Below, piece by piece: positions 36,262 through 45,500 of a stretch of 59,607 nucleotides of DNA. The position numbers were made by a program, and so were the translations under genes. This DNA is from Eubacteriales bacterium. GTDB taxonomy: Bacteria > Bacillota > Clostridia > Christensenellales > MB2-83. How positions within the stretch are numbered: position 1 is the first letter of the stretch; the number at the start of each line of letters is the position of its first letter. The DNA lies in NCBI GenBank assembly GCA_018385275.1, contig JAHAZM010000034.1, positions 1-59,607 on the forward strand, read 5' to 3'. The notes below the pieces were generated by a model. It did no database searches and was not told where the DNA came from. It saw only the letters and a list, made by a program, of their open reading frames with translations.

Positions 36262-37722
36262 ATGAAGGTCCTGAAGTTTTTCGTAAAACTCATCACGGCG
36301 ATCCTGGCCTTCGCTCTGGCCGTCGTCATCTTTGTGCTGGCTCTCGGTCTCGGCACGCTCTGCACCGTCGACCGGATCCTGTCCGGCCAAACCGTTTCCG
36401 CCCTGATCGCCTCGGTCGGTTCCATCGCCGAGCCTGAGAAGTCCGCCGGCCGGACGGTTTCGTCCGCCGCTTTGGCCGCCGCGGGCGCCCGTCTCGAAAA
36501 AGACTCGGACGAGCATGACGGTCTTCCTTACATCACACGGCAGGAATATCAGCAAGCGATCGACAAGCTCGACTTGTCCGAAATGGAAACAGCCCTCCGC
36601 GAGCTGTCCTCCAAACTGCCCGGTTCCTCCGGCGAACCTTTCATCACGGCAAAAGCCGTAAAGGGCTTCCTGTCCAGCGTTGACATAGAAACCGCCCAGA
36701 AACGATTCGGGAAGATCATGGACGATGAAAGCGTCCAGTCCTTTATAGAGAGCATAGACAAAGAGAACACCGAAAAGAATCTGCCCGCTCTGCTGACTAC
36801 GTCGCTCTTCGGCGACGTAATAGGCGACGTACTGGATTATTATATCGGCAACACGGCCGCTTATTGCGACCCTCTGCGAACCAATCCCGATCCTGAGCAG
36901 GCCAAACTTGCGCTGACCGAATCCCTGACCAAGTCCCTGCAGAACAATATCGGCGACCTTTCGATCCTGATCGGCCGCGATCTGACGGCTCAGGAAAAAG
37001 AAAACCTGTGCGCTCTGTGCGACGATCTGGCCGTCACGGTAGCCGATGCGCTGCCGTCTTCTTCGATGCTCTTTGAGAGCATTTCCAAGGACGCGCGTCT
37101 GATCGTGGCCGTGCTCCTGTCCTCGACCGCCCGCATCGCGCTGGGCGTCGTCATTTTCCTGCTGCTGGCGCTGATCAGCCTGCTGCGCTGGAGCTGGCAC
37201 CGCGGCTTCATCTGGACCGGTATTCCGCTCCTCATGGTCGGGCTTTTCTTCGCGACGATCGGTCTGACCGGTAACGGTCTGGTCGGCTTTCTTCCGGAAA
37301 GCATGACAAAACTCGCCGGGGCTTTCCAGCCCATCGGGATCGCGTTCCGCAACGTCGGTCTCATCATGAGCGGCGTCGGTGTCGTGCTGATCATCCTGTT
37401 CATCATCGGTTCCATATTGATGAAGAACCGCCGCGCCAAAAAAGCCGCGGCAACCGCTGCGGCAGCCGCGCCCGCGGCCGCCGCTCCGAACGGCGTTGTC
37501 TACGGACAAGACGGGGTCACGCAGATCCACGTCGTTTCCGACACGTCTCCGGCGGTCCCCTCTTCCGAACCGGCTCCCGCCGCCCCCGACGCGACGCCGA
37601 CAGCCCCCGCTCCCGCCGCAGCGGTTACCCCCGCGTCCGAACCCGTGACCGCACCGCAAGAGCGTTACGTTGACGTTTCGACGCTGGACGATATCCTGCC
37701 GCCGACGGATCCTCAATCCTGA
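36262..37722 (+). CDS. Membrane protein of unknown function with Ala/Pro-rich tail
   Basis: A 486-residue protein with one N-terminal membrane segment (about residues 7-32). A ~250-residue extracytoplasmic helical region follows, then three membrane segments (about 285-305, 312-332, 365-388), and finally a basic stretch (KNRRAKKA) with a ~90-residue Ala/Pro-rich low-complexity cytoplasmic tail. The outside region has paired helices similar to each other in style (MDDESVQSFIESIDKEN, EKENLCALCDDLAVTVADAL). No family recognised. It is probably co-transcribed with galK and closed by a terminator. Membrane topology by eye puts the C-terminus inside. Confidence 0.72.
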   Translation: MKVLKFFVKLITAILAFALAVVIFVLALGLGTLCTVDRILSGQTVSALIASVGSIAEPEKSAGRTVSSAALAAAGARLEKDSDEHDGLPYITRQEYQQAIDKLDLSEMETALRELSSKLPGSSGEPFITAKAVKGFLSSVDIETAQKRFGKIMDDESVQSFIESIDKENTEKNLPALLTTSLFGDVIGDVLDYYIGNTAAYCDPLRTNPDPEQAKLALTESLTKSLQNNIGDLSILIGRDLTAQEKENLCALCDDLAVTVADALPSSSMLFESISKDARLIVAVLLSSTARIALGVVIFLLLALISLLRWSWHRGFIWTGIPLLMVGLFFATIGLTGNGLVGFLPESMTKLAGAFQPIGIAFRNVGLIMSGVGVVLIILFIIGSILMKNRRAKKAAATAAAAAPAAAAPNGVVYGQDGVTQIHVVSDTSPAVPSSEPAPAAPDATPTAPAPAAAVTPASEPVTAPQERYVDVSTLDDILPPTDPQS

Positions 37723-37760
37723 CGATGCGATCAGAAAGCGACGACAAAAAACGACCGTGC

Positions 37761-37799
37761 AAAGCGCGGCGAAGCCCTTCCTCTTCGCCGCGCTTTTAT
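37761..37799 (+). terminator. Terminator of the galK operon
   Basis: Fourteen-base arms AAAGCGCGGCGAAG / CTTCGCCGCGCTTT, eight-base loop, then TTATT. The gap 37723-38033 (311 bases) holds this terminator, the murB promoter and a short GC-rich leader; nothing else is evident. Confidence 0.88.
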
Positions 37800-37929
37800 T
37801 CCGACCGGCAAGTTCAACGCTCTGTCCGGTCACGATCCGCTGAAGCCATATGAAAAAGCGGCTTTCCGATCCGCTGCTTTCCTCTCCCGCTTCTTTTTCC
37901 GAGCGGACGTCTCTGGCAGCAACCGCCTG

Positions 37930-37959
37930 TTGACAAAGCGTCGGCAAAAAAAGTATAAT
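37930..37959 (+). promoter_or_regulatory. murB promoter
   Basis: TTGACA (37930-37935), 18 bases, perfect TATAAT (37954-37959). Confidence 0.8.
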
Positions 37960-38033
37960 AAAATATACCCGGGCGCGATCCTGTCTCCCCTTTTCGGATG
38001 TCCCGGGATCATCTTGTTTTTTTCGGAGTCGCC

Positions 38034-38936
38034 ATGAAATCCTATGAACGCATCCTGCGCGAACTGGGTCCCTGCGTCCGCCGCGACGTGCCCATGAGCG
38101 CTTATACGACTTTTCGTATCGGCGGCCCGGCCGATCTGTTCATCGAGCCCGAGACTGAGGAGCAGCTGATGCTCGCTCTTCGTCTGCTGGACGAGGAAGG
38201 CCTCGACCGTTTCGTCGTCGGCAACGGGAGCAATCTTCTGGTCTCTGACAGCGGATACCGCGGCGCCGTGATCCGCCTCGCGGAGAAATTCTCCGATCTG
38301 GCGATCCGCGGCACGCATCTGCGGGCGCTGGCCGGCGCCTCGCTGGCCGCCGCGGCCAACCGTTCCGTCAGCCGCGGTCTGCAGGGACTGGAATGGGCTT
38401 CGGGCATCCCCGGCACCGTCGGCGGCGCCGTCGCGATGAACGCCGGAGCTTACGGCGGCGAGATCCGTCAGGTCCTGACCCGGGTCCGTTTGATCCGGAA
38501 CGGGGTTCTTTGCGATCATGACGTTTCCTCTGACGAACTCGGTTACCGCACCAGCGCTTTTGCCTATCCCGACGCCGTGGTCGTGGCCGCGGAAATGGAT
38601 CTTCTTCCCGATCCCGACGGCGGCGCGGCCCTGCGCCGCCGGGAATACAACGCCGCCCGCCGCGCCAAACAGCCTCTGGAATTCCCCAGCGCGGGCAGTA
38701 CCTTCAAGCGTCCTCCGGGCCGCTATGCCGGCGCTCTGATCGAGCAGGCCGGTCTCAAAGGTTTTTCTGTCGGAGGCGCGAGCGTTTCTCCCAAGCATGC
38801 CGGTTTCGTGGTTTCCGACGGCAGCGCCACGGCCCGTGACGTTTATACGCTGATCGGCGAGGTGCAGAAGCGTGTTCTGGCTCATTCCGGCGTCCTCCTG
38901 GAGCCGGAAGTCAAACTGATAGGTGATTTCTCATGA
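38034..38936 (+). CDS. murB: UDP-N-acetylenolpyruvoylglucosamine reductase MurB
   Basis: FAD enzyme that reduces enolpyruvyl-UDP-GlcNAc to UDP-MurNAc in peptidoglycan precursor synthesis. The 300-residue protein has YTTFRIGGPADLFIEPET, VVGNGSNLLVSD, GLEWASGIPGTVGGAVAMNA and the Ser proton-donor region FPSAGSTFKRP, and it ends with a short C-terminal segment. It is the type II form without the extra loop, as in Gram-positives. Start at ATG 38034 with GGAG upstream; an in-frame ATG at 37998 lacks a good site. The stop overlaps the amidase ATG (ATGA), linking wall synthesis and wall turnover in one operon. Confidence 0.95.
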   Translation: MKSYERILRELGPCVRRDVPMSAYTTFRIGGPADLFIEPETEEQLMLALRLLDEEGLDRFVVGNGSNLLVSDSGYRGAVIRLAEKFSDLAIRGTHLRALAGASLAAAANRSVSRGLQGLEWASGIPGTVGGAVAMNAGAYGGEIRQVLTRVRLIRNGVLCDHDVSSDELGYRTSAFAYPDAVVVAAEMDLLPDPDGGAALRRREYNAARRAKQPLEFPSAGSTFKRPPGRYAGALIEQAGLKGFSVGGASVSPKHAGFVVSDGSATARDVYTLIGEVQKRVLAHSGVLLEPEVKLIGDFS

Positions 38937-40210
38937 GGATCCCGAAATATGTCTCCGCGATCTGCGGCCTTCTCCTGCTGGCTCTCTGTCTGACGAACTG
39001 TGCCCGACCCATTCCCCCGATGCGGACGGCCACTTCTCCGCCGACGGCCGCGCCGCGTACGCCGACGGCCGCGCCGACCGATACCCCGGCCGTTACGGAG
39101 TCAAGCCTTCCCGACGTCACCCCGACAGGCTCTCCTGTTCCGACGCCTGTTCCGACGCCTGTTTCCACCCCTGTTCCCACGCCTGTTCGGACGCCGACCG
39201 CCGTTCCCACCGGGACCCCGACGGCTTCTCCGACCGGAGAACGAAAAATGAAAGTCCGGGTCGATCCGGAAAGCTCGCTGCGCGTTCGCTCTTCCCCGAC
39301 GGCCTCGGATCAATCCAATATCATCGGCTATCTGCTGCGCGACGACGTCGTTCTGGTCATCGCTGTCGCGGACGGCTGGGCCTCCATCCGTACCGCCGAC
39401 GGCTCCAACGCCTATTGCTCGGCCGAACTGCTCTTTGACGCTCCGGCCGACGCCGTCCTTTCCGCCCTGCGGCTTTATCCGACGGCGACGCCCTCACCGA
39501 CTCCGGCTCCGACTGCCGCGCCGGGAGAATTGCCCGACGTCCCGGTCTTTTATCCGACGGCAACCGGTCCTCTGACCGGTTACGTCATCGGCGTCAATCC
39601 CGGTCATCAAGGCCGCGCCAACACCGGTCGGGAACCGGTCTCTCCCGGCTCGTCCACCACGAAGCAAAAAGTCGCCGGCGGGACCACCGGCTGTGTGAGC
39701 CGCGTCCCGGAATCCCGGATCACGCTGGATACTTCGCTCCTTCTGCGGGACAAGCTGCTCGAAGCGGGCGCGACCGTCGTGATGATCCGTACGACGCAGG
39801 ACGCGGATATTTCCAATATGACGCGGGCGCTGATCTTCAACCGCTACCGGGTGGATCTGGCCGTCAGCCTGCACTGCAACGGCACGTCGGATTCTTCGGT
39901 CAAGGGCGTTCTGATGGTGCTGCCCGCCTCCAATCCGTATCTTACCCGCTGCGATGAAGCCGCCGCGGCGATCAAAACCGCTTTTATCGCGGAAACCGGC
40001 GCCGTCTCTTCCCAGGATCTGCGCTATGACACGCTGACGACCTTCAACTGGGCCGAAACGCCTTCGGCCCTGATCGAGATGGGATTCCTGAGCAACCCGG
40101 AGGAGGACGCGCTCCTGACCGACGCAGCCTATCAGGCCAAAATGGCCAAGGGGATCTGTGACGGTATCGCCGCTTATTGCGTCAAGTACGCTCCGTTTGA
40201 CCGAGGGTGA
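38933..40210 (+). CDS. Lipoprotein N-acetylmuramoyl-L-alanine amidase (Amidase_3) with SH3 domain
   Basis: Zinc amidase that separates the stem peptide from MurNAc. A lipoprotein signal (LLLALCLTNC) is followed by a long Pro/Thr linker (residues 24-100), an SH3_3 domain (about 105-165), a second linker, and the Amidase_3 domain (about 205-425). The zinc ligands are His in NPGHQG (about 225), Glu in PESRITL (about 260) and His in SLHCNG (about 313). The catalytic Glu is in ALIEMGFLSN (about 382). Overlaps murB. Its last 29 bases overlap the convergent glucan synthase gene on the other strand. Confidence 0.92.
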   Translation: MRIPKYVSAICGLLLLALCLTNCARPIPPMRTATSPPTAAPRTPTAAPTDTPAVTESSLPDVTPTGSPVPTPVPTPVSTPVPTPVRTPTAVPTGTPTASPTGERKMKVRVDPESSLRVRSSPTASDQSNIIGYLLRDDVVLVIAVADGWASIRTADGSNAYCSAELLFDAPADAVLSALRLYPTATPSPTPAPTAAPGELPDVPVFYPTATGPLTGYVIGVNPGHQGRANTGREPVSPGSSTTKQKVAGGTTGCVSRVPESRITLDTSLLLRDKLLEAGATVVMIRTTQDADISNMTRALIFNRYRVDLAVSLHCNGTSDSSVKGVLMVLPASNPYLTRCDEAAAAIKTAFIAETGAVSSQDLRYDTLTTFNWAETPSALIEMGFLSNPEEDALLTDAAYQAKMAKGICDGIAAYCVKYAPFDRG

Positions 40211-42395
40211 TCTTGACGCGGTGTTCGCCGCTTGATTCCAGTTTGACTTCTTCGACGGGCTTTCCGTCCACCACGATGCCGCGCACCCCGCCGTGCAGGC
40301 GATGCGGATTATAAACGGAGATTCTGTACAGCGCCGCAGCATAGCGGTATTCGATCTCATAGTTTTCCCACTCGGAGGGGATACAAGGCTGAAAAACCAG
40401 CCTATCCCCTTCTTTTTTCATGCCCAAAACCTCCTCCAGCGCCGTTTTATACATCCATCCGGCCGCGCCGGTATACCAGCTCCATCCGCCGCGTCCGGCC
40501 CGGGGACCGTCGCTCTGAACGTCGCCGCAGACGACATAGGGTTCGCGGGTGTACAGTTCGTTTTCCAGATGCGTGCGCGTGTGATTGATCGGGTTGATCA
40601 GATCCAGCATCCGCACCGCCGCGTTTCCCATCCCCATTTTGGCCAAAGCGGCGATATACCAGACCGCGGCGTGCGTATACTGACCACCGTTTTCACGGAC
40701 GCCCGGCGGATAGGCGTTGATATAACCCATCGGCTCGTCGTCCGTGTCAAAGGGCGGCCAGAACAGTCTGATCAGTCCGCGGCTTTCGTCCACCAGTTCC
40801 CGGCGGGCGGCACGCATACAGCTGACGCGTCTCTCCAGGGGCGCCGTATCGGACAGCACCGCCCAGCTCTGGGTCAGCAGGTCGATCCGGCACGCGTGCG
40901 CTTCCGGCGCGCCGACGGGTTCTCCCTTATCGGTAAAGGCGCGCAGATAATGCTCTGACGCCCACCCCGTCGAATTGATCGCCTCGGTCAGGCGACGCGC
41001 GCGGGCGCGCAGTTCTTCCCCTGTCTGCCCGGGGCAAAGCGGCGCGTAATCCGTCATGACGCGGCACAGAAACATCGCCAGCCAGACGCTTTCGCCTTTG
41101 CCGCCCGCGCCCAGGCAATCCATCGCGTCGTTCCAGTCACCCGTCCCCATCAGCGGCAGACCGTGACGACCGAGGCAATAGGCCTTGTCCAGCGCCCGGA
41201 GACAATGCTCGTGCAGCGATTCCCGCTGCTCACCGGGGACGTATTCGGTATAGCGCTCCCGCTCGTCGGGCGCCAGCGGCTCGCCTTTCAGATAAGGAAC
41301 CGGCTCGCTCAGGACCGTTTTATCGCCGGTAAAACGGACGTAAGCCGCGGTGACGTAGGGCAAAAAGACCATATCGTCGCTGATACGCGTCCGGACGCCC
41401 CGTCCCGGACGGTGCCACCAGTGCAGAACGTCTCCTTCCGGGAACTGATGCGCCGCCGCCTCCAGCAAATGCGCCCGCACCAGCGCCGGATCGTGCCACA
41501 ACAGCGCCAGACAATCCTGCAGCTGATCGCGGAAACCGATCGCGCCGCCGCATTGCCAGAGAGAAGCTTTGGCCCAAAACCGACCGTTCAGCGTCTGATA
41601 CATCAGCCAGCCGTTGAGCAGGATGTCCAGTTCCCGATCCGGGGTACGAACGGAAACCGGCGTCAGATCCACCGTATAAAAACGCGTCAGCTTTTCCCGG
41701 GCCGCGTCGAAATCGGCTCGCGGCTCCGTCTCGTCATAGCTCATCGTATAATCGAGGCTTCGGCTCTGCCCCGGCGCGAGCTCAAGCTTCGTCTCGAAAA
41801 TCAGTTCCCGCACCGCGGCCGGAGACGCGAGGCGAACTCCGTCGGCCAGCACGGTTGTCTCCGCGTTGATCTGTGAAAGGAACAGGCGTCCGGTCCTCGC
41901 GTCCGTCAGATTCGCGACCGATGCTCCGGAACCCGTACGCGTCGCTTTCAGCAGGCGGTTAGCCGTATTCACCCCGTCGCACAGCATGGGCTTTACGCGC
42001 CACACCGCCGTCAAACGCCGCATCTCGTCGGTGCGATTCGTCAGCCTCAGACGCGTATAGCGGATCGGCTCGCTCACGTCGACAAAGGTTTCCTGCTCCA
42101 ACGCCAGACCGTTTCGGGACGCGCGCCAGACCGTCGCCCCGAAGCGGTGACAGAGCGAGCCCTGTCCGCCCCCGCGGCTGACGACGGCTGTGGCGACAGC
42201 GCCGTTGTCCCGATCGACAACGAACAAGGTTTCATCCTCGGCCGCCGTCGTCGTATGGTCGCCGCAAAGTTTGAAAAGACGGGCGTTGTCCGCCCAGGTA
42301 TACGCGTGGCCGTTCTGTGTCGTGATCGTACCGAAACGACCGTTGGTCAGCACGTTCTGCCACGGAGCGGGGAAATGGGTATGGCCGTTCAGCAA
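40182..42395 (-). CDS. C-terminal (GH94 phosphorylase-like) part of an interrupted cyclic beta-1,2-glucan synthase
   Basis: At least 737 residues forming the C-terminal module of a NdvB/Cgs-type protein. It has a beta-sandwich (NGHAYTWADNARLF onward) and then an (alpha/alpha)6 GH94 domain with FRDQLQDCLA (general-acid Asp region), GTGDWNDAMD and NGGQYTHAAVW. It has the same reading frame as the 42558-48080 gene. The 54 codons between that gene's TGA and the first possible start here (TTG at 42395) are open and encode the expected homologous stretch (LFNSIGGFTDGGSSYT). No ribosome binding site precedes the TTG. So this is the tail of one gene split by a nonsense codon; separate expression is doubtful. 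It ends convergently, overlapping the amidase by 29 bases. Confidence 0.85.
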   Translation of the reverse strand: MLNGHTHFPAPWQNVLTNGRFGTITTQNGHAYTWADNARLFKLCGDHTTTAAEDETLFVVDRDNGAVATAVVSRGGGQGSLCHRFGATVWRASRNGLALEQETFVDVSEPIRYTRLRLTNRTDEMRRLTAVWRVKPMLCDGVNTANRLLKATRTGSGASVANLTDARTGRLFLSQINAETTVLADGVRLASPAAVRELIFETKLELAPGQSRSLDYTMSYDETEPRADFDAAREKLTRFYTVDLTPVSVRTPDRELDILLNGWLMYQTLNGRFWAKASLWQCGGAIGFRDQLQDCLALLWHDPALVRAHLLEAAAHQFPEGDVLHWWHRPGRGVRTRISDDMVFLPYVTAAYVRFTGDKTVLSEPVPYLKGEPLAPDERERYTEYVPGEQRESLHEHCLRALDKAYCLGRHGLPLMGTGDWNDAMDCLGAGGKGESVWLAMFLCRVMTDYAPLCPGQTGEELRARARRLTEAINSTGWASEHYLRAFTDKGEPVGAPEAHACRIDLLTQSWAVLSDTAPLERRVSCMRAARRELVDESRGLIRLFWPPFDTDDEPMGYINAYPPGVRENGGQYTHAAVWYIAALAKMGMGNAAVRMLDLINPINHTRTHLENELYTREPYVVCGDVQSDGPRAGRGGWSWYTGAAGWMYKTALEEVLGMKKEGDRLVFQPCIPSEWENYEIEYRYAAALYRISVYNPHRLHGGVRGIVVDGKPVEEVKLESSGEHRVKITLGQTERT

Positions 42396-42557
42396 ACAGG
42401 TGTAGCTGCTGCCGCCGTCGGTAAAACCGCCGATGGAATTAAACAGTTCGATCGCGGGTCGTTCTTCAAGAGGAAAATCCGGGTACAGCGGTTTACGATA
42501 CTCGCACTCGGGACGGTATGCCTTGGTCGGACGGGTCGGAGGGATGGAGAACCCCTC

Positions 42558-42560
42558 TCA
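42558..42560 (-). other. Single in-frame TGA interrupting the glucan synthase gene
   Basis: The codon follows ...LVCD and precedes EGFSIPPTRPTK; frames upstream and downstream are the same and otherwise open to 40182. A small hairpin, GAGGG-N9-CCCTC, begins at the base after the TGA on the minus strand. A CGA, TGG or GGA codon is one substitution away. Confidence 0.9.
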
Positions 42561-45500
42561 GTCGCAGACAAGGACCGCCGCGGCGCGCAGAAAATCCGCC
42601 GTTTCCCGGTCCGTCTCGGTACCGATCAGATGCACGCCGCCGGAGACGTTGAGTTTATCCGTCAGACGGAACGCCTCTACCCGGCCGCGCAGGCGTGCGG
42701 CGGAAGAAGCGAAATATTCACCGCGGCACAGGATGACCGCGTCGGTCACGATCCCTTTGTCCGCGTAATAGAGATAAGCCTGCAGGATCTGTTCCGCCGC
42801 CAGATCGCTGTTGCCCGCGGCTTCGGCCAGCAGGATCGGGTATTCGCCTCCGATCCCGAGACCGTACAGTTTACCGACGCCGTTGTTGGCGATCAAGGGC
42901 AAATCCCGGCTCAGCAGCGGCTTATCGTTGATTCTGTGCGCCAGCGAAGCAAGGCGATCGGCCGTATACGGGCGAACGCCGAGACCCGCCAGGCGGATCG
43001 GGGCCATATCGGCGGCGGAAACGGCCGACTGACGGCAGGTTTCCTCATCGGAAAACCGGCCGGCCAACCGCGTCGCTTCTCCGGCGGTACGGGCGGCCGT
43101 AACGACGAAGAACAGCTCCCGCGTCGAACCACCCTCGAGCTCCAGATACGTTCCGACCCCGAAATCTTTCGTCCGATAGGCCGGCGCGCCCGTCAGGCGG
43201 ATCGCCGCCGCAATCGGCTTTTCGCCCCGGCGAACGCGGCGGAAAACCGCGCTGCCGCCGTCGGGCGACGGTTGGGTTTCAGACAAAAACAGCGTGCTGA
43301 AAGCCGGATGCGCCCGATAAGAGCGCGGATCATCCAGCACCGGAGAAAAGCGTTCCTCCAAGCGCAGGGAACAGGCCGACGCGGCGCGATTGGTCAAACT
43401 CAGGCGCATCACGAACGCATCCTGGCGTCCGTCCACCGCCATCTGCGCGCGGAAGCGGAGCGTCTCACCGTCGGGCGTCATTTCGAAAGCGGCGCTTTCT
43501 TCGGAAAAAACCGCCGTACAGCCTTTCATATCAGACGGCAGGAAACGGGTCGGCAAATTCAACTGCAGGCCGTCGTACCAAAGGGTCACGATCCCGTCCG
43601 TCGTGACGTGGGCCCGCAGGCGGCCGTTGGACAGCAAACAAAGGCCCTCTTCTCCTGCGCGGAGCGAGCGGCAGCGCCTCTCTTCGACGGGCACGGGGGA
43701 CGGAACCGGCGCTTCCCGGCGGCGATCCCGGACAGCAAAACCGGCGCTGTTTTCTTCAAGCAACAATCGCTGCGCCTGCAGGAAAGGATAGGAAAAGAAG
43801 TAACGGCTGATCGCGTCGGCTCCGAGGCAGTTGTCCAGCGCCAGCAGAATCATGCCCTGATGATGAGTCATATAACTGCGGATGACCGCGGCTTTGCCCG
43901 CGCCCACGCGTTCGGGCGTGCAGTCCAGGGCCTCATAAAAACCGCAGTCGCCCAGGCAACGAAGACTTTCCAGCCGCGCCAGGTTAGCCAGGCATTCCGC
44001 CGGCGCGAAAGGCAGCGCCAGAAACGTGGCGTACGGCGCCGCGACGAGATCGCATCCTTCGTCGGGACGCAGCGACAGCGAGGGGATGCCGAAGGCGCGG
44101 TACTGATAATTCAGATCGCGGTCAAAGGCAAAGTAGCCGCTTTCGGAGATCCCCCAGGGGATGCCGTGACGGCGGCCGAAACGGATCTGCTCGCGTACGA
44201 CCGTTTTCATGGTCTGCGCGAAAACGGTTTCGGGAACGGTCGGCAACACCAGCGTGGGCATCCAGTATTCAAAAGCGGTTCCGCTCCAGGACAGAAGGGC
44301 TTTACCGCCGGGGGTCTCGGTCAGAGCCGTCGAAAGACGGAACCACTGCTTCTGCGGCACGTCGCCTTTCGCGATGGCGATATAGTCGGTTTGTCTGGCT
44401 TCTCCGGCCATCAGATCATAGCAGGCGCCGTTGTCGCGGCGGACCTCGTCGGTGTTGATGCCGACCAGGAACACGCCGCGCGTCCGGCTGCGCAGAACGG
44501 AGAAATCCGTTTCGGTAAACATCGCCAAAAGCGTTTTGGACAGGGCTTCGCACCGTTTTGTGAAGGTGCGGGCCGCGCGCGCTTCGCGCTCGTCCGCGCC
44601 TGTCAGACACGTCCGCGCCGGGGGGATCTCCTCGGCCGGAGTTTCCGTGCGCAGACGAGGATACCGGGTAAGCAGCGCGTTCAGATGAGCCCTGGCGCGG
44701 TCGGCGATACGGCGATGCGCGCAGGAAGCCAGATATTCCAACGCCGTAAAGCGCTCGGCGGGCGTACGGGCTTTTTCCAAATCGCGGACGAGGGTTTCAT
44801 CCCCGAGAAGACGGGCTTCGTCCGCAAAACCGGTCAGCGCGTCCTCCGGCAGCGGGGGCCTGTCCGGCAGAGCGGCGACGGCCGCGGCCGCAACCAACAG
44901 ATAGGCGCAGAAATTTCCGCTGTCCACCGTGGAAACATACGGCGGAGACAGGACCTCCAGCGTCGAAGGGCGATACCAGTTGTACAAGTGGCCGTGCCAT
45001 TTGGGCAGCTCTCGCAGGACCCCGGCCGTTTGTTCGATCCGGTCCAGAAACGCGTCCTGGCACAGATAGCCCCGATCCAGCGCCGCAACGCAGGCCGCCA
45101 TGGTCAGGCCGATATTGGTCGGCGTCGTGCGGTCGGCCAAGCCGTCGTCGGCGCCGTTGTCCGGATAGACCTGCCAATTGTCCGGGGGCAGATGATGGAA
45201 CGCTTCCCGGTCCGTTTCTTCAAAATATCGCCAGGTCAGCGCCATGGTCATGCCGAGTTTGCGGCGCTCCGCTTCCGTCAGGTCCCGCGCGGCGCGCTCC
45301 GGTCTGCCGTCCAGGGCCAGCATCAGCAGCGGCGCCGACAGCCAGACCAGATCCAGCGGGAGCGCGAGGAAAAAGGCGGGCGCGGATATGATTGAACAAA
45401 TGAGCAAATGTGAAAATATAACGGCCAAAACCGGCGCTGTGGCCGAAACAAGGCTTTTGATCTGACTATGCTGACGCTCCGAAGCATCGGACGTGACCCA

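Noticed and set aside
42558..42560. TGA read as Trp or Gly through an alternative genetic code
   Set aside because: Many genes here end in TGA, often as ATGA overlaps with the next start, so TGA is a normal stop in this genome.
42520..42560. TGA as selenocysteine
   Set aside because: The site is a linker between carbohydrate domains, not a redox site. The small hairpin directly after it does not resemble a bacterial SECIS in spacing or length.
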